From Diphasiastrum complanatum (Eukaryota; Streptophyta; Lycopodiopsida; Lycopodiales; Lycopodiaceae): 64,000 bases of DNA. A program made the position numbers and the translations under genes. Where the stretch lies: the NCBI GenBank assembly GCA_029204225.1, contig CM055100.1:13151543-13215542 (forward strand). The letters run 5' to 3'. Shown here piece after piece: positions 21,851 to 34,660 of the stretch; position 1 is the first letter of the stretch; each line of letters begins with the position of its first letter. The notes under the pieces are model-generated. The model made no database searches. It was given only the letters and a program-made list of their open reading frames with translations, and was not told the DNA's origin.

Positions 21851-22995
21851 TGTTGGTTGACTCTGACGAATCCCCAAGATACTCGGACAGAGCAACTCAA
21901 GAGCACCTCTCACCTTAGACCGAGGAGGTCTTTGAGAAGACGAGATGAATGAAGACTGAGAGCCGAGAAATGCTAGATAAGAATGACAAGCAAAAACTGT
22001 GTAAGCCTCATGGTGAATCCCGGAAGATGGAATGACCATGTAGGAACTAGTATTTCTAGGCAAATGTAATAAATGCAAGTAGACCCCTCTTACAGAAAGT
22101 AGAGTGAGCCACCTTTTGATGGTGACCTCTAGTGGAGAGCATTATTCCACTTGTAGTTTGTGAAATGTGGAAATTTTACTAGGATGCCACCTAAGTAGCT
22201 CTCTTGCTTATTTAAGAGACTCCCTCTTTGTGAAGAGGAGCTTTTTGTGATTTGTATCAACTCCATGCTGAAATGAGAAGAGCCTTCACGAGTTTGGTGT
22301 AACCATTGAGCTCCTTGATCATGCTTGTTTCTTGAGTGATGCATTTATGATCTTGCCCTTCTCTCTTTTTGTGTGTGGTTGTGGACTGTAGAGTGGATTA
22401 GATTTGCTGCTTTTGTAGAGTGGATTAGCTTTCTTGCTTTCTTGTGAATTAATGTAGAAACCAGCATTCAAGTAAGCTAAATAGGCTAGAAATGTGGCAT
22501 AAATCTTGCATATTCTCTAACATTCTAGTTCTTGATGTTCTTGGGATGTCCAAGAATCAAAAGACTGGTTAGTTTCTTGATTCTTGGACTTCTAATATGC
22601 TGTAGATTAGTTTCTTGCTTCTTGTTCTGTGGATTTATGCAAGTTCAGTAGTGTAGGCTCTGATTTCAATCCATTTGTAGAGTAAGTAACAGTAGAAACT
22701 ACTGAACATTCATTGGTTTACATGCTGATCTATGCATGAGCGTTCTAGGCTTGCATCCTATGTAGAATGTAAGTGCGTTCAAGAGTGACGTCCATGAGTA
22801 GTCCTCTGACAGGCAAGACATAAAAGAAAATACTACAATGAAATTCTATCCCTTCTGCCTGGGTTGGCATCGTAAAATCAAGAAACTATCTAAAGAATGC
22901 CATGAAGCCTGATAACAGGCAGAAACGGTTTTGAAAAAGTGGCCAGAAAGAATCGGAGAAACAACAGGTCCTCTAGAGCAGAGGATCTGTAAACA
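21851..22995 (+). repeat. gypsy-A 5' LTR
   Basis: 1,145 bp, TGTTGGTTGACTC to CTGTAAACA. A TATA-like cttgcttatttaagag lies at about 22,204-22,219, downstream of a block (agtgagccaccttttgatgg) also present in the gypsy-B LTR. The last 655 bp are duplicated at 29,738-30,392. Confidence 0.9.
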
Positions 22996-22997
22996 TT

Positions 22998-23010
22998 TGA
23001 CATCGTTGCC
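22998..23010 (+). promoter_or_regulatory. gypsy-A primer-binding site, decayed
   Basis: TGACATCGTTGCC, two bases after the LTR. It matches, with changes, the TGGCGCCGTTGCC site common in plant Tat/Athila elements. The equivalent gypsy-B site is TGGCACCATTCC at 30,875. Confidence 0.6.
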
Positions 23011-26000
23011 CATTGAACTCCAACACCTTCTACATCAGAAACCTACAATCTTGTCCATTGCAAGCGCACTCTAAATCTTTAAACACATCAAATTTTTGCA
23101 ACTGAACAGAGCCACCCCGTTGGCTACCGTCATTACCCAAATCCACGAGCTGTTAGCCTCGCCAATCACTTGTAAACAAACACTCTAACAGACCTGGGTT
23201 TCCTTCACCACAGGCTCACGCTCCTCACGCTTGAAATCTCAATCGGAGCCCCAACTCGACACAACCTGTCAATTATCAACCGACAGCAAGTGTGCAATAT
23301 CAACCGACGGTCATCCATTACATCTCGACCGACGATGATCAATTGAAATCTCGACCGATGGTTTTCACTCGGATCTCAACGGACAACATTGCATCAGATC
23401 TCAACTGACGGCCTGCTATTAGATCTCAACTGACCCACATCACTCAGATGTCAACCGATGAACATCACTCAGATCTCAACCGACGGCCTGCTATCAGATC
23501 TCAACCGACACACACTCTCTCTGATCTCAACCAGACGTCTTTGTTCAATCTCAACTGACAGAATCTACTTCAAATCTCAACTGATGCAATTTTATCTGTT
23601 CTAGACAGAAGCAGTTCCTCGCCACCACCACTGATAACACCCCATTGCACCACTCGCATACCATAGCATTTATCTACCTTTCTCACCTCCGCACTCCATC
23701 GTCACAACTGCCCTCCCACGACATATCATCGTAATCGACCGCTGGCACCATCCACATCCGCAACATTCCATCGCCACACCATCAACCATCAACATCTGCC
23801 CTCCAGCCGCAGTCTATCGCAATACCCACATTCTACAGTTGCAACCGCATTCCATCGTTGCAACCATATGCCATTGTATTCACAAACCCTCCTCACCTCC
23901 TCAACTAACCGCTCCATCGAAACCTTGCAATCACCCTACTACAGCATACCTTCGCAACCTCTCCACATCATGAACACCGCAAGTAGCCGCATCCCACTTG
24001 TTCACCATAGACACTGCAATCTACCACAACACCTGCATTCCATTGTCTTGGCTGCCTTCCATTGTCGCAACAACAGTACCACCGCAGCTGTCCGCATTAC
24101 CACCGCAGCTGACCGTATCCCCACCGCAACAACTGCATTCCATTCGTTCACCATAGAAACCGCAATCCACAACAATTCGCCCTTGAACGGTCCCGCCGTT
24201 TTTGACTGCAGTTCACCTTGAACAGTCATGCCTACTCTGGGCCATTGCGACCACATTCCATTCCATTAAAGCACATTTAGCCACCCTCACGTCTTCCTCC
24301 AAGACAACCCTTCACACACCTCCAGCTCCCTCACCCTAAAATCTCTACCAGAGCCAGAGCCATCTCTCAGATCTCGATCGACGCCCATTCTCTCAGATCT
24401 CGATCGATGCTCTACAATTACATCTCGACCGACAACCCTGAGTCCAATCTCGACCGAAGGCCCTGCGTTAGATCTCAACCGATGCCCATCTCTTAGATCT
24501 CAACCGACAGCCTCAGTCAAATCTCAACCGACGGCCACTGTCAAATATCAACCGATGGATAGTGTCAGATCTCAATTGACGGCCTCAGTTAGATCTCAAC
24601 CAATGGCCACTGTCATATCTCAACCGACATCCACTCTCTAATCTCAACCGATAGCTTTCAATTAGATCCGAACCGACGCACTACATCAGATCTCAACCAA
24701 AGCCATCCTCTCATATTTCAACTGACGCCCATCACTCAGATCTCAACCGACCGTCAGTATTAGATCTCAACCGACGACCATCCAGTCCAATCTCAACCGA
24801 CAACCTGCTTTAACCGGCCAGATCTACGCTAGACGACAGACCTTTCCAACGACTATCCGGACTAACGAGCACGACGTATCTCAAATACACAGCTTGCATT
24901 GACGCTTTCTCTAACAACCTATCTATCTATATGCAACGCTATAATGAATACATGTGAACAACAATGACACGGGCCTCCATCTACATGAAACCGTAGTGAC
25001 CACATTGACCTGTGTGAACAGCCTCTGCATAGTAGGGACCACATTCAACTACATTCAATTGTATCATTCCTTGCACCATAGCGATCACAATATCCGCAAC
25101 CCACCGCAACGTCTGCCCCACTGCATTCCCCTGCAACCGCAACAGATCGCATTCACCACAGTAATCCATAGGCATTCCACCACAATCACACCACCTCCAT
25201 CGGCCATCCAATACCACACCTTGCATCGCACCTGCATTTTCGTTGCATCTGCCGCCCTATACCTTCGTTTACATTTGACTACATCTATCCCCGTTTTCAT
25301 CTCATACACTATGCCTTTCTTCACCTCCCATATCACATTCACCCATAACCATTGCATTAACAGCAACAGCACACCAGATTCAAACACCTCCATCACCAAC
25401 ATCCACATTCACCCGCCCACAAGCCACCCCCTAACTACACCCAAACATCTCTGCCCCACCTGAAACCATGAAGAACGCAACAGCCCCCACTCCACCATTT
25501 GCCATCGACGCTGACATAGCAAATGCTCATCGCAGCCGCCCAAGACAGCAATCCTAGGACCCTACGACTGCCCTCGGCAACCCACACTGCTCCACCTCCA
25601 TCCGTTTCTGTCGCATCCTTCCACATCAATTCCCCGTCACACTGCCTCTGCACACACCCACAACCACACGACCCTCTGCACTCCATTGCAAACAAATCTC
25701 CACCTTACATCCGTGAAACACGCAACCGCTCCAACTCATCCACAAATGCCATCTTACGCTTGCACACAGACCCTTCACTTGCAATCATTCCCATTCCATC
25801 CACACACAGGCAACCCTCTAACAGCATCCGCAATCAGTCGTTGACACCGCAATCAGCCCGCTGACACCACATTAGGCCGCAACAGACCGCAATTCTACTG
25901 CCCTACGACTATCCACGGCCACCTTCGACAAAAAATCGCAAACAGACCACAAATATCCACCGTCGCAAACCGCTCTCCATCCACCCACAACTCACCTTCA

Positions 26001-26198
26001 AACTTTTGCAAACAACCCGTATTCCCTGTAACAATCGTATTCCAACGTAGAACCAGTTCTCCTTGTCGAAATCCGTAGTCACCACAAATAACCGCAACCT
26101 CCCATAACCGTAAACCGTAAAACCTAGGAATGACAAAAAACCAAAAAAAATAAAAATAAAGTAAAAAAACTAAACACAGAAAAAATCACCAGTACCCA
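23011..26198 (+). repeat. gypsy-A leader made of minisatellites and CA-rich repeats
   Basis: No gene. Two blocks (23,247-23,600 and 24,337-24,800) consist of imperfect short repeats around GATCTCAACCGACGG. Between and after them lie C- and A-rich arrays built on cgcattcca and accgcaac words. These produce long but meaningless Pro/His/Ser-rich frames. The same order, repeats then CA-rich array then gag, occurs in gypsy-B. Confidence 0.8.
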
Positions 26199-27552
26199 AT
26201 GGACCAACAAAACGGTCCTCAAGTCCCAGACGATTATCCATACGAGATCAGATCCCCTATAGTTGAACAAATCAGACGTCATAGGTTCTACCGACTGCGG
26301 ACCGAACTCCAAGAACCATCCAAAAATCCATTCGACGGACAAGAACCTGATAGAGCCGAGTCCTCACGCGCATAACCCCAATTTTCTGGTGCTGAGTCCT
26401 CACGGGTTAGAACCAACACTAACGGAATTTCTGCTACCCACGGAGCTCATCTTGAGAGACGTACACCAAAACTAGACCTACCAAAGTTCGATGGTACTTC
26501 GGACCCTCAAAGATTTTTGCAAATCTTTGAGAATGCATGTGATGTGTATGGTGAAACATCTTCCAATGCTATGGTCCAACTATTTTCGATGACCATGATC
26601 GCTAAAGCACGTGACTGGTTTTTCAACCTTGATCGTGAAGAGAAGACAAACCAGTCAATTTTAAAAGAGTCTTTTGTTAAGCATTTTAAGCCCTTTCGCT
26701 TGATAGAGAGCCCTTTTGTCAAATTGAGTAACATCAAAATGACAAAAGATGAACATGTACGAGACTATATTGAGCGTTTTAAATGCCTCAAAAGTCAAGT
26801 ACAAGAACAGCCCTCCGAACATATGCTCCTCATCTGGTTTCTAGTAGGCCTTCCAAGATGGATTAGACGCGAGCTTAAATTCAATGATGAATACACGAGT
26901 CTAAAGTTAGCTATGTTCGATGCCATCAAGGAAGAAGATGAAAGATCAGATGTTGAAGAATCCAGGGAAAGGCGAGCACCACGTGCTCCTGTCCATGAGT
27001 CAAAGCCGATCAAGGACACTCGAGATCAGCTTTGGAAATCACAGTTGGAGTTGCATTAATATGCAGCGCCAACTACAAATGGAGAAACTCACCAATGAGT
27101 TTCAAACTACCTTGAAGTCTATCCAAAGCAGTATGTCTGGTCAGACAAACCCTGCACAGGTATCTTATAGACAAAAAACAATATGGTGCCCACACTGCCG
27201 GGCTACGCATCCTGTTGATGCTTGTCCTTCAGATCGACCTATTCAAGCGCATACAGTCCAACAATATAAAGAATACCCATCACAGTTTGGACATGCCTTG
27301 CCTTATTATGACTATCCATCAGAAAGTCCAGAACCACTAGCCATACAAGATGGCTATGCTGTTATACAAGGGCCATTGCACACCAGATGTTTCATCTATG
27401 GTGAAACTGGCCAATTCATGGTTGATTGTTCAGTCAAGACCAAGTACCATGCTGAGTGTCCTGACTGTATCAAAAAACACAATTTCAAAAAAAATTTGAG
27501 ACAACCGACCAAGATCCTACCTGCTTGTCACGTTAGTTATGAATCACAATAG
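26199..27552 (+). pseudogene. gypsy-A gag
   Basis: Gag polyprotein of Ty3/gypsy type, which would form the particle and bind element RNA. The ATG at 26,199 is in frame with the capsid. The frame has a TAA at 26,373. The capsid core (PKLDLPKFDGTSDPQRFLQ, then WFFNLDREEK, IERFKCLKSQV, GLPRWIRRE) is well preserved. A stop at 27,057 plus a frameshift leads to the nucleocapsid. That has one CPHCRATHPVDAC knuckle (27,187-27,225), while the second (CFIYGETGQFMVDC) has lost a Cys and the His. Compared with gypsy-B gag it is better preserved. Confidence 0.9.
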
Positions 27553-29737
27553 GATCCTCACGACAGCACAACACGAGCACCATCGCAACAAACAGTTAAA
27601 CATGCTCCTCAATCGAGAAGTTTCTTGCAAACTTCTACAACACCGCACAATACGTCAGCACCATAATGCAAAAAGAAAATCTAAAATGAGTCCTTGTGGA
27701 AAGAAAGTGAAACCGATATTTCGTCATCTGCTACAATGTCCAACCAAGAGCAACCTTCACAAAGAATTGACAGTTTTTTTCCCCTTCTACAACCTCAAAT
27801 CTAGTTGTCTTTCCACATGCAAATAAGATTTCCAATGTGCCAATACACAATAAATCTAGGATTTGGAAATCCATTTAGAGATTCAGTTCTGAATCTCCTA
27901 TTCAAAGAGGTCCTCAGGACATAGTACCTCACCCATACCTGCATCTCACGCTATATCTTATAACATCTGTTATCCATGATGATAGATGTTAGTGTCACCA
28001 ACCCTGCCTTGTTTTGACAAGGGCATATGAGAGTAAGTCACATTACTCTACAACACAAATGAAATATTACAACTATCAAGGTGACTTATCAATGTTGATG
28101 AATGCAAGTTTTGTTCGACAAGTGCTATACAGTTCACACTCTCTGCCACATTTGTTTATTTCCTTGTTTCTCTTCAACTATTTTGTGTGATTGATTTTTG
28201 CATGAGGAATAGCTACTGCACGAGAGTCTTCTATAGAGCATCTCCAGAACACATTTTCATCCATCTCACCATCTTCAAATTCCCTTGCACAAAAATTTAG
28301 GATTCTTGAGAAATATGCGAAATCCATATCAAATCGGAGTTGATTCCTGCATCTCATTGCCATATTCATCTTCGAGTCAACTACAACAAATTGCAACAAA
28401 TTTACTTAAAAAATTTTCAATCTTTAGTACAGTCACATGTTCAACGAGTTTCAACTATGTGTTCCACATGCAGATCCAACCTTGAACATGACCAGTTACC
28501 AACAACAACATCCCCACCAACGGATTTTTTTGGGGGGGGAGAGAGAGTGGATCTGCTTGGATCCACTGGAGCAGTTATGCTGCCAACAACAACACCAACA
28601 AGATTGACAGCCAAGGTCACAAGTCAAATATGAAAACGACAAGGCTAAGAAGACAGATGGGAAATCCAAAGAGACTCAATCAGAAGAAGTACCCCAGTCA
28701 CGATGAAGATCCTTCAGAAAGGGAAACACAAACATTGGGAAATCAGTCTCTTTCTTCAACCAACCTCTTGCCATACTTCTATGCCCATTTTCATGCCTAT
28801 CCTCCACACCATCTACCGTTGTCACCACCATCCTTCCTTCCATTTCTTTGTTTATCATCCGTTTACTATTTTTCTGAGAAATCCCAAGTTTTGATAGTCT
28901 TACCGAAGCAATCATTGCAAATGTCCTGTGAAGACCAGCTACTACCTATATTGGTTGTTCAGCCGAGACAGACCTAAAAAAGCAGGTGAAGCAGTTAGAA
29001 GAAATAAAAAGAAAGATCCAGGAAGCTGAGGAGGAAAGGACAAAACTTAAGCAACAAATGAGTCAAATCGATCTTGATCAAAAGAAAATCTCTGGAGCAA
29101 TGATAGTTTAATACCCTCGTATGAAGCCCAAATAGATCCAAAAGTAATGGATCAAAAGAAAGAGCTGCAGAAAAAAAAAAGATGAAGACATCCGTGAACC
29201 TGCAAATAAAGCAAGCTTCTCACCCAGCAACTGGTGGTCGAAGCTCGACATTGCAAGGGTCCAAGGCTGCAATTGTAGAACTATCAGTTCCTTCACCTTG
29301 TCACCAAGCCTTCATCATGTTTCCTCATTGTTACCAAACCTTCCATCCAAAACTAATTCTACCACCAAATTTTTTATGATGAATCCATCCCCATGAGACT
29401 GATAACCAAGATTTGTGATACCTATCAGAAAAGAGCATCAACAAAACTGGAACTTCAACTGAGAAAAGAATTGTGGAAATGCCCAGAGGCAAATGGAGGT
29501 TATAGACCTCCCAAAAGTTAGAATCTGCTAAGAAACCAAAGATGAAACCGTCAATGGCAGATACAAGTGACTAAACAAAGAGACACATGGAAAGCACTCG
29601 AGCATGCAAGTTGTGAAACTGCTGAGAACTCTCCAAATTTTGAGAATGTCAACCCATTACAACAATAAGACATTCTAAATCCAATTGCGACAATTTGTGA
29701 TACAGACTGGCGACAATAAGCACTTGGTTTTATGTAA
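27553..29737 (+). pseudogene. gypsy-A third-ORF relic with coiled coil
   Basis: No pol motif is found here. Around 28,520 a Thr/Pro-rich stretch and a G-run match the linker of the gypsy-B third ORF near 38,950. At 28,977-29,113 a heptad-rich segment (LKKQVKQLEEIKRKIQEAEE, then ISGAM) matches the gypsy-B coiled coil near 39,450-39,610. So the element passes from gag directly to the relic of the 3' ORF. Everything is broken by stops. The 5' 490 bp of the 3' LTR is also missing at the right edge. Confidence 0.6.
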
Positions 29738-30392
29738 GCATTTATGATCTTGCCCTTCTCTCCTTTTGTGTGTGGTTGTGGACTATAGAGTGGATTAGAT
29801 TTGCTGCTTTTGTAGAGTGGATTAGCTTTCTTGCTTTCTTGTGGATTAATGTAGAAACCAGCATTCAAGTAAACTAAATAGGCTAGAAATGTGGCATAAA
29901 TCTTGCATATTCTCTAACATTCTAGTTCTTGATGTTCTTGGGATGTCCAAGAATCAAAAGGCTGGATAGTTTCTTGATTCTTGGACTTCTAACATGCTGT
30001 AGATTAGTTTCTTGCTTCTTGTTCTATGGATTTATGCAAGTTCAGTAGTGTAGGCTTTGATTTCAATCCGTTTTTAGAGTAAGTAGCAATAGAAAGTACT
30101 GAACATTCATTGGTTTACATGCTGATCTGTGAATGAGTGTTCTAGGCTTGCATCCTATGTAGAATGTAAGTGCGTCCAAGAGTGATGTCCCTGAGTAGTC
30201 CTCTGATAGGCAGGACATAAAAGAAAACACTACAATGAAACTCTGTCCCTTTGGCCTGGGTTGGCATCGTAAAATCAAGAAACTATCTAACGAATGTCAT
30301 GAAGCCTGATAACAGGCAGAAATGGTTCTGAAAAAGTGGCCAAAAATAATCGGAGAAACAACAAGTCCTCTGGAGCAGAGGATTTGTAAACA
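29738..30392 (+). repeat. gypsy-A 3' LTR, left part deleted
   Basis: 655 bp beginning gcatttatgatcttgccc, collinear with 22,341-22,995 without length change, ending GTAAACA. AGCAT follows. Confidence 0.9.
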
Positions 30393-30397
30393 AGCAT

Positions 30398-30872
30398 GCA
30401 AGTAAACTATAGAGGTGTGGATCAGATTTGCATACCTTCTAACAATCTTGTCCTTGATTGTTCTTGGGCATTCCAAGCATCAAGAAATTGGTGTTTCTTG
30501 ATTCTTGGGCTGCTAGAGTGCTATTAGGAATCTAGTTTTCTTGTTTCTTGTTTCTTGCTAAGTAGCTTAATCTTATCATTTTTTGTTCCCTGATTTTGGT
30601 AGATAGATTGTAGATTTGCTCCCTAATTCAGAACGCTGATCTATACTGAACTAGGACTGGTTGCATGGCTTGTATATGCATGTAGCTGAGTAACGTATCC
30701 TTGTCTCCCCACTGACAGGTTGGGAATACTCATTGTAATATGAGAAACGCTTCTGCTTGGAAATCATTCTAATAAGAAGACCAAACTATAAAGAACCGTA
30801 ACCCATAGAAGTAGCAAAAAGAAGAATATCAAAAAGAATCGTGTTCATAGATTCAGTGAGAATCTGTGAACA
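30398..30872 (+). repeat. gypsy-B 5' LTR, right part
   Basis: It follows the second AGCAT copy, and gcaagtaaactatag matches gypsy-A LTR sequence just after its own cagcat, showing that the host LTR resumes. It ends CTGTGAACA before a PBS-like TGGCACCATTCC (30,875-30,886). Confidence 0.85.
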
Positions 30873-31136
30873 TTTGGCACCATTCCACAGCTACACAAAC
30901 ATTTATCCAAGCCAAAGCTTTCCAATCTATGCTGCCAAATCATAACTCTGAAGTCTCACACACACATCCTTGTCAAACTCGCCACTTTGATCCTGATCGA
31001 TGTGTAGCTCAGTTCTACACCGAGGCTTCACGCTCCTTACCTAGCCAAGCTGCACGACTCTCGTCTGGACCGAACCACTACACAAACTCTGGACCGAGTC
31101 ACTACTTAAAAAATCCTGCCATGTCTTGAGTTACAC

Positions 31137-32460
31137 CTCAACCGATGCTCATCGATCGGATCTCGACCGAGCCTTTCACAGACCTTCCATCGCAACTCAA
31201 CCAATGTTTTTTATTAAATCTCGACCGAAGGCTTCCTGTTAAATCACAACTGGAGCCTTAAGTCCTGATCTCGACCGAAGCATTCTTTTAAATATCAATG
31301 GGCATCTTAGGTCCAGATCTGAACGGAAGCATCCTATCAGATTTTGACTGAAGCCTTCTGTCAGATCTCGACCGAAGCTTTCTGTCAGATCTATACCAAA
31401 GTGTTCTATCAGATCTCGACCGACGCCTTCTGTCAGATCTCAACTGACAACGTCTATCAGGTCTATACCGACATCTTCTCTCAGATCTCGACTGACGCTA
31501 CCTGTCAGATTTCAACTGAAGCCTTCTCTCAGATCTCGACCAAAGTTTTTTGTCAGATCTCGACCGAAGTGTTCTGTCAGATCTTGACCGCAGTGTTCTG
31601 TAAGATTTTGACCGAAGCTTTCTGTTAGATCTCGACCGAAGTGTTTTGTCAGATCTCGATCGACGCCTTCTGTCAAATCTCGACCGACAACGTCTATCAG
31701 ATCTCGACTGACGCCTCCTCTTAGATCTCAACCGACGTCTCCTCTCAGATCTCGACCGACATCTTATTTCATATCTCCACCAGAGCCTTCTCTCAGATCT
31801 CGACCAGAGTCGTCTCTTAGATCTCGACTGACTACATCCGCCCTTGAACCGTAGCGCTTGCATCCCAACCACATCCACTCTTGCATTGCAATAGACCGCC
31901 TACAACCGCAAACACATCACATCCCAACCACATCAACGTTTGAACCGTAGCAACTGTCTTGCATCATAGCGACCGCACTCAACCGCAAACACACCACATT
32001 CAAACCACATCAGTTGTTGCACCGTAGCGACCACACTCAATCACAAACACACCACATTCAGACCACATCAGCTATTGCACCGTAGCGACCACACTCAACC
32101 GCAAACACACCACATTCAAACCACATCAGTTGTTCTACCGTAGCGACCGCATTCAACTACAACTAGATAGCATTCCAACCGCATCCATTGTTGCACCGTA
32201 ACGACCGTAGTCAACTACAAACAAATCACATTCCATCCGCCTCCACTGTTGAATGTAGCAACCGCATTTCGATCTAACAATGCATTTTGACCGCCCTTCC
32301 ACCACATTCTGACCTTGCACTGCATTCCACTGCAATAGCATCGCATTACCACCACACTCGCACCGCATTACAACAGCAACAAACTGCACCTGCACCACAT
32401 TACAGACTGCACCCAAACTCCATTACCATCACAATAGACCACACCTGCACTACAAGGGAG
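31137..32460 (+). repeat. gypsy-B leader: 24-bp minisatellite, then 58-bp CA-rich repeats
   Basis: 31,137-31,830 is a 24-bp array (consensus near CAGATCTCGACCGAAGCCTTCTGT). It stays open in one frame at 31,344-31,628, giving 8-residue units like QISTEAFC. 31,900-32,160 has a 58-bp repeat (accacattcaaaccacatca), seen at 31,993, 32,051 and 32,109. No independent gene is claimed. Confidence 0.85.
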
Positions 32461-32585
32461 AGGCAGCATGAGTCTTTAAATTTTCACCAACGACTAGAAT
32501 TTTAAAACTATGTCCAAACACCAGTCACGTTACCAAAGAGTCCAAATGGCCTATTTCCACACTCCTAAGGTACTCAAGAGTTGTT

Positions 32586-33552
32586 ATGGATCATCCTTAC
32601 GATCCGAATTCCATAGAGGACTATCCACCATAGATGGTCTCCCCATCCACCGAATAAGCTCGATTTAATAGATATTCTAGGATGACATCCCAAGTCCAAG
32701 AGCCATCCACCAACCCATTTGACCGATGGGAACCCATGCATTTTGAAGCTCCATACGATCGATCACATTTTCATGTTGCAGAATCTTCACATGCATGAAC
32801 TCACTTAAACAGAGCTTTTGAAAATAATATTCCACGTACTGAAAAACGTACTCCAAAGCTAGATTTACCTAAGTACGATGGTAACACTGATCCTCAAAGA
32901 TTTCTTCAAGTCTTTGAGAATGCATGTGATGTTTATGGCGAGACATCACCAGATGCCATGGTACAGCTCTTCTCGATGACCATGATCGATCGAGCATGAG
33001 AATGGTTTTTTAACCTTGATCGAGAAGATAAACGAGACTGGTCACTCTTGAAAGAGGCATTTATCAAATGCTTCAAGCCATATCGCAAAAAGTCCTTTTG
33101 TCAAGCTAAGTAACATCAAAATGACAAAAGATGAGAAAGTACATGACTACATTGAACGATTTAAAAGATTAAAAAGTCAGGTACAAGAACAACCCACTGA
33201 GTCTATACTCATAATTTTGTTCCTCGTTGGACTTCCACGATGGATACGACGTGAAATTCGTTCCAATGATGAATATACATCATTGAAACAAGCCATGTCT
33301 GATGCCATTTGGGAGGAAGATGAGGGCTTAGATGTCGATGAGCCATGTGAATGGAGAGCACATCGTGTTGTCCAAAAAGCTCGACCAAACGAGGAAACAC
33401 GAGAACAATTGTGGAAAACACAAACGGAGTTGCTTAACCAGCAACACCAACAACAAATGGAGAAACTCACGAAAGAGTTTCAATACACTCTTAAGTCTAT
33501 CCAGAGTTTGATGCCAGGTCAATTACCCACTGGCCAAATCCACCATAGATGA
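32586..33552 (+). pseudogene. gypsy-B gag
   Basis: Homologous to gypsy-A gag along its length (PKLDLPKYDGNTDPQRFLQ, FSMTMID, WFFNLDRED, LPRWIRREIRSNDEY). Stops occur in the N-terminus (near 32,630 and 32,796) and at 32,998. A frameshift near 33,090 moves to the 33,121 frame. The C-terminus keeps a Gln-rich helix (QQQMEKLTKEFQYTLKSIQS). The zinc knuckle region after 33,552 is not recognisable. Confidence 0.88.
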
Positions 33553-33744
33553 GAGAACACATGGTGCCCTGGCAATCATGACAAACGAGTCACTGTTGAC
33601 TCAACTGGCCATGTCAAGCCTGCTAAAGTTTATAATGATTGGTCATCAACAACATATGATGAATTAGATAGTGTCTCGATCCAACCCAAAGGCCACTATA
33701 CAAGATCCATGGACATAATCAATCGGGGATAGGCACTAGCCACT

Positions 33745-34660
33745 GTGGATTGTGCTGATTCCAATCGATGTCGTATCAAAATCGTTGTAGAAGCTATGGA
33801 TATTCTCTCATCTTCTATAGACATTGATACACCCATCATCCCACTTATGATGATTGACCCGATTCCTATAACATGGTGCCCAGGAGAACCTAGCATCTCT
33901 ACCGCCCATGTTTCTGAAGAAGGTATTCTTTCCATGGATGATGTTGAAATGATAGATGAACATGTACTCCTTTATCTAGATGCCCAATGTTATCCACCAA
34001 AAGCAATTCCTCAGGAGATCAAGCCACCAGAGCCGTTGGCTCATGTCCAACTAACATCCAAAGTACCAACACACAAGCGTATCGGCCCAAACCCAAAATA
34101 TACACATGGGATGTGTATCCAGACGAAGTCTAGGATACCATCGACATGATAAGTGAGGCAACAACATCGCCCACTCAAAAACCACAAAAACCTCGGTTAC
34201 AAGAAAATAAAACTATCAATGCAAAATTAATCGAGCGTCAAAAATAGATGTGTGAGAAGCTTAAACAGCCAATTAAGCCCTTGTCTAAAGACATAGAAAC
34301 CAAACCATCCGACCAAGCTTCCACGTCCTGTAGTGACTCAGCAAAGATGATTCCCAAAGTTTCAGAAAACTTTGTGGAACCACCTTTTGATCTCCCACGA
34401 AAATTTAAAGATTTCACATTGGATGATGTTGTTATCCAGTTACCGCAGCCACACCGGGAACCTACACCAAGTTCCAACTCCTTTGAAGGACCAGCTAAAA
34501 TGATACCGTTAAACCTTAAAGATCCTGATGAGGAGATGGATCGACTAGTTCATGTTGATGCACACCTTTCGTCCGAACAACTTTTTGATCTGGAAACTTT
34601 ACAATGCAAATACAAGGATGTATTTGCATGGAACTATACAGAAAGGAATTCTGCCTGAAG
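33745..34660 (+). pseudogene. gypsy-B gag-pol linker region, function not recognised
   Basis: Two frames (33,745-34,149 and 34,248-34,658) encode a Pro/Glu-rich stretch leading to YKDVFAWNYTE, the segment that comes just before RT. No aspartic protease DSG or DTG is visible. By position this should hold the protease and linker of pol. Confidence 0.55.

Larger units (their letters stand above)
21851..30392 (+). mobile_element. Ty3/gypsy element gypsy-A, pol-less, nested in gypsy-B LTR
   Basis: About 8.5 kb with 5' LTR 21,851-22,995, PBS-like site, long repetitive leader, gag, third-ORF relic and a truncated 3' LTR 29,738-30,392. Perfect AGCAT duplications flank it (21,846-21,850 and 30,393-30,397). 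No protease, RT, RNase H or integrase motif occurs between gag and the 3' LTR, so it would need a helper such as gypsy-B. The remaining LTR parts have exactly the same length (655 bp) and differ at roughly 40-45 sites by eye. Confidence 0.9.

Noticed and set aside
23860-26110. Several frames of 80-170 codons rich in His, Pro, Thr and Ser
   Set aside because: They arise from the CA-rich repeats of the gypsy-A leader and show no domain or codon structure.
31137-31830. CRISPR-like array
   Set aside because: Spacing is 24 bp with no unique spacers and no cas genes; it is a minisatellite in a plant retroelement leader.
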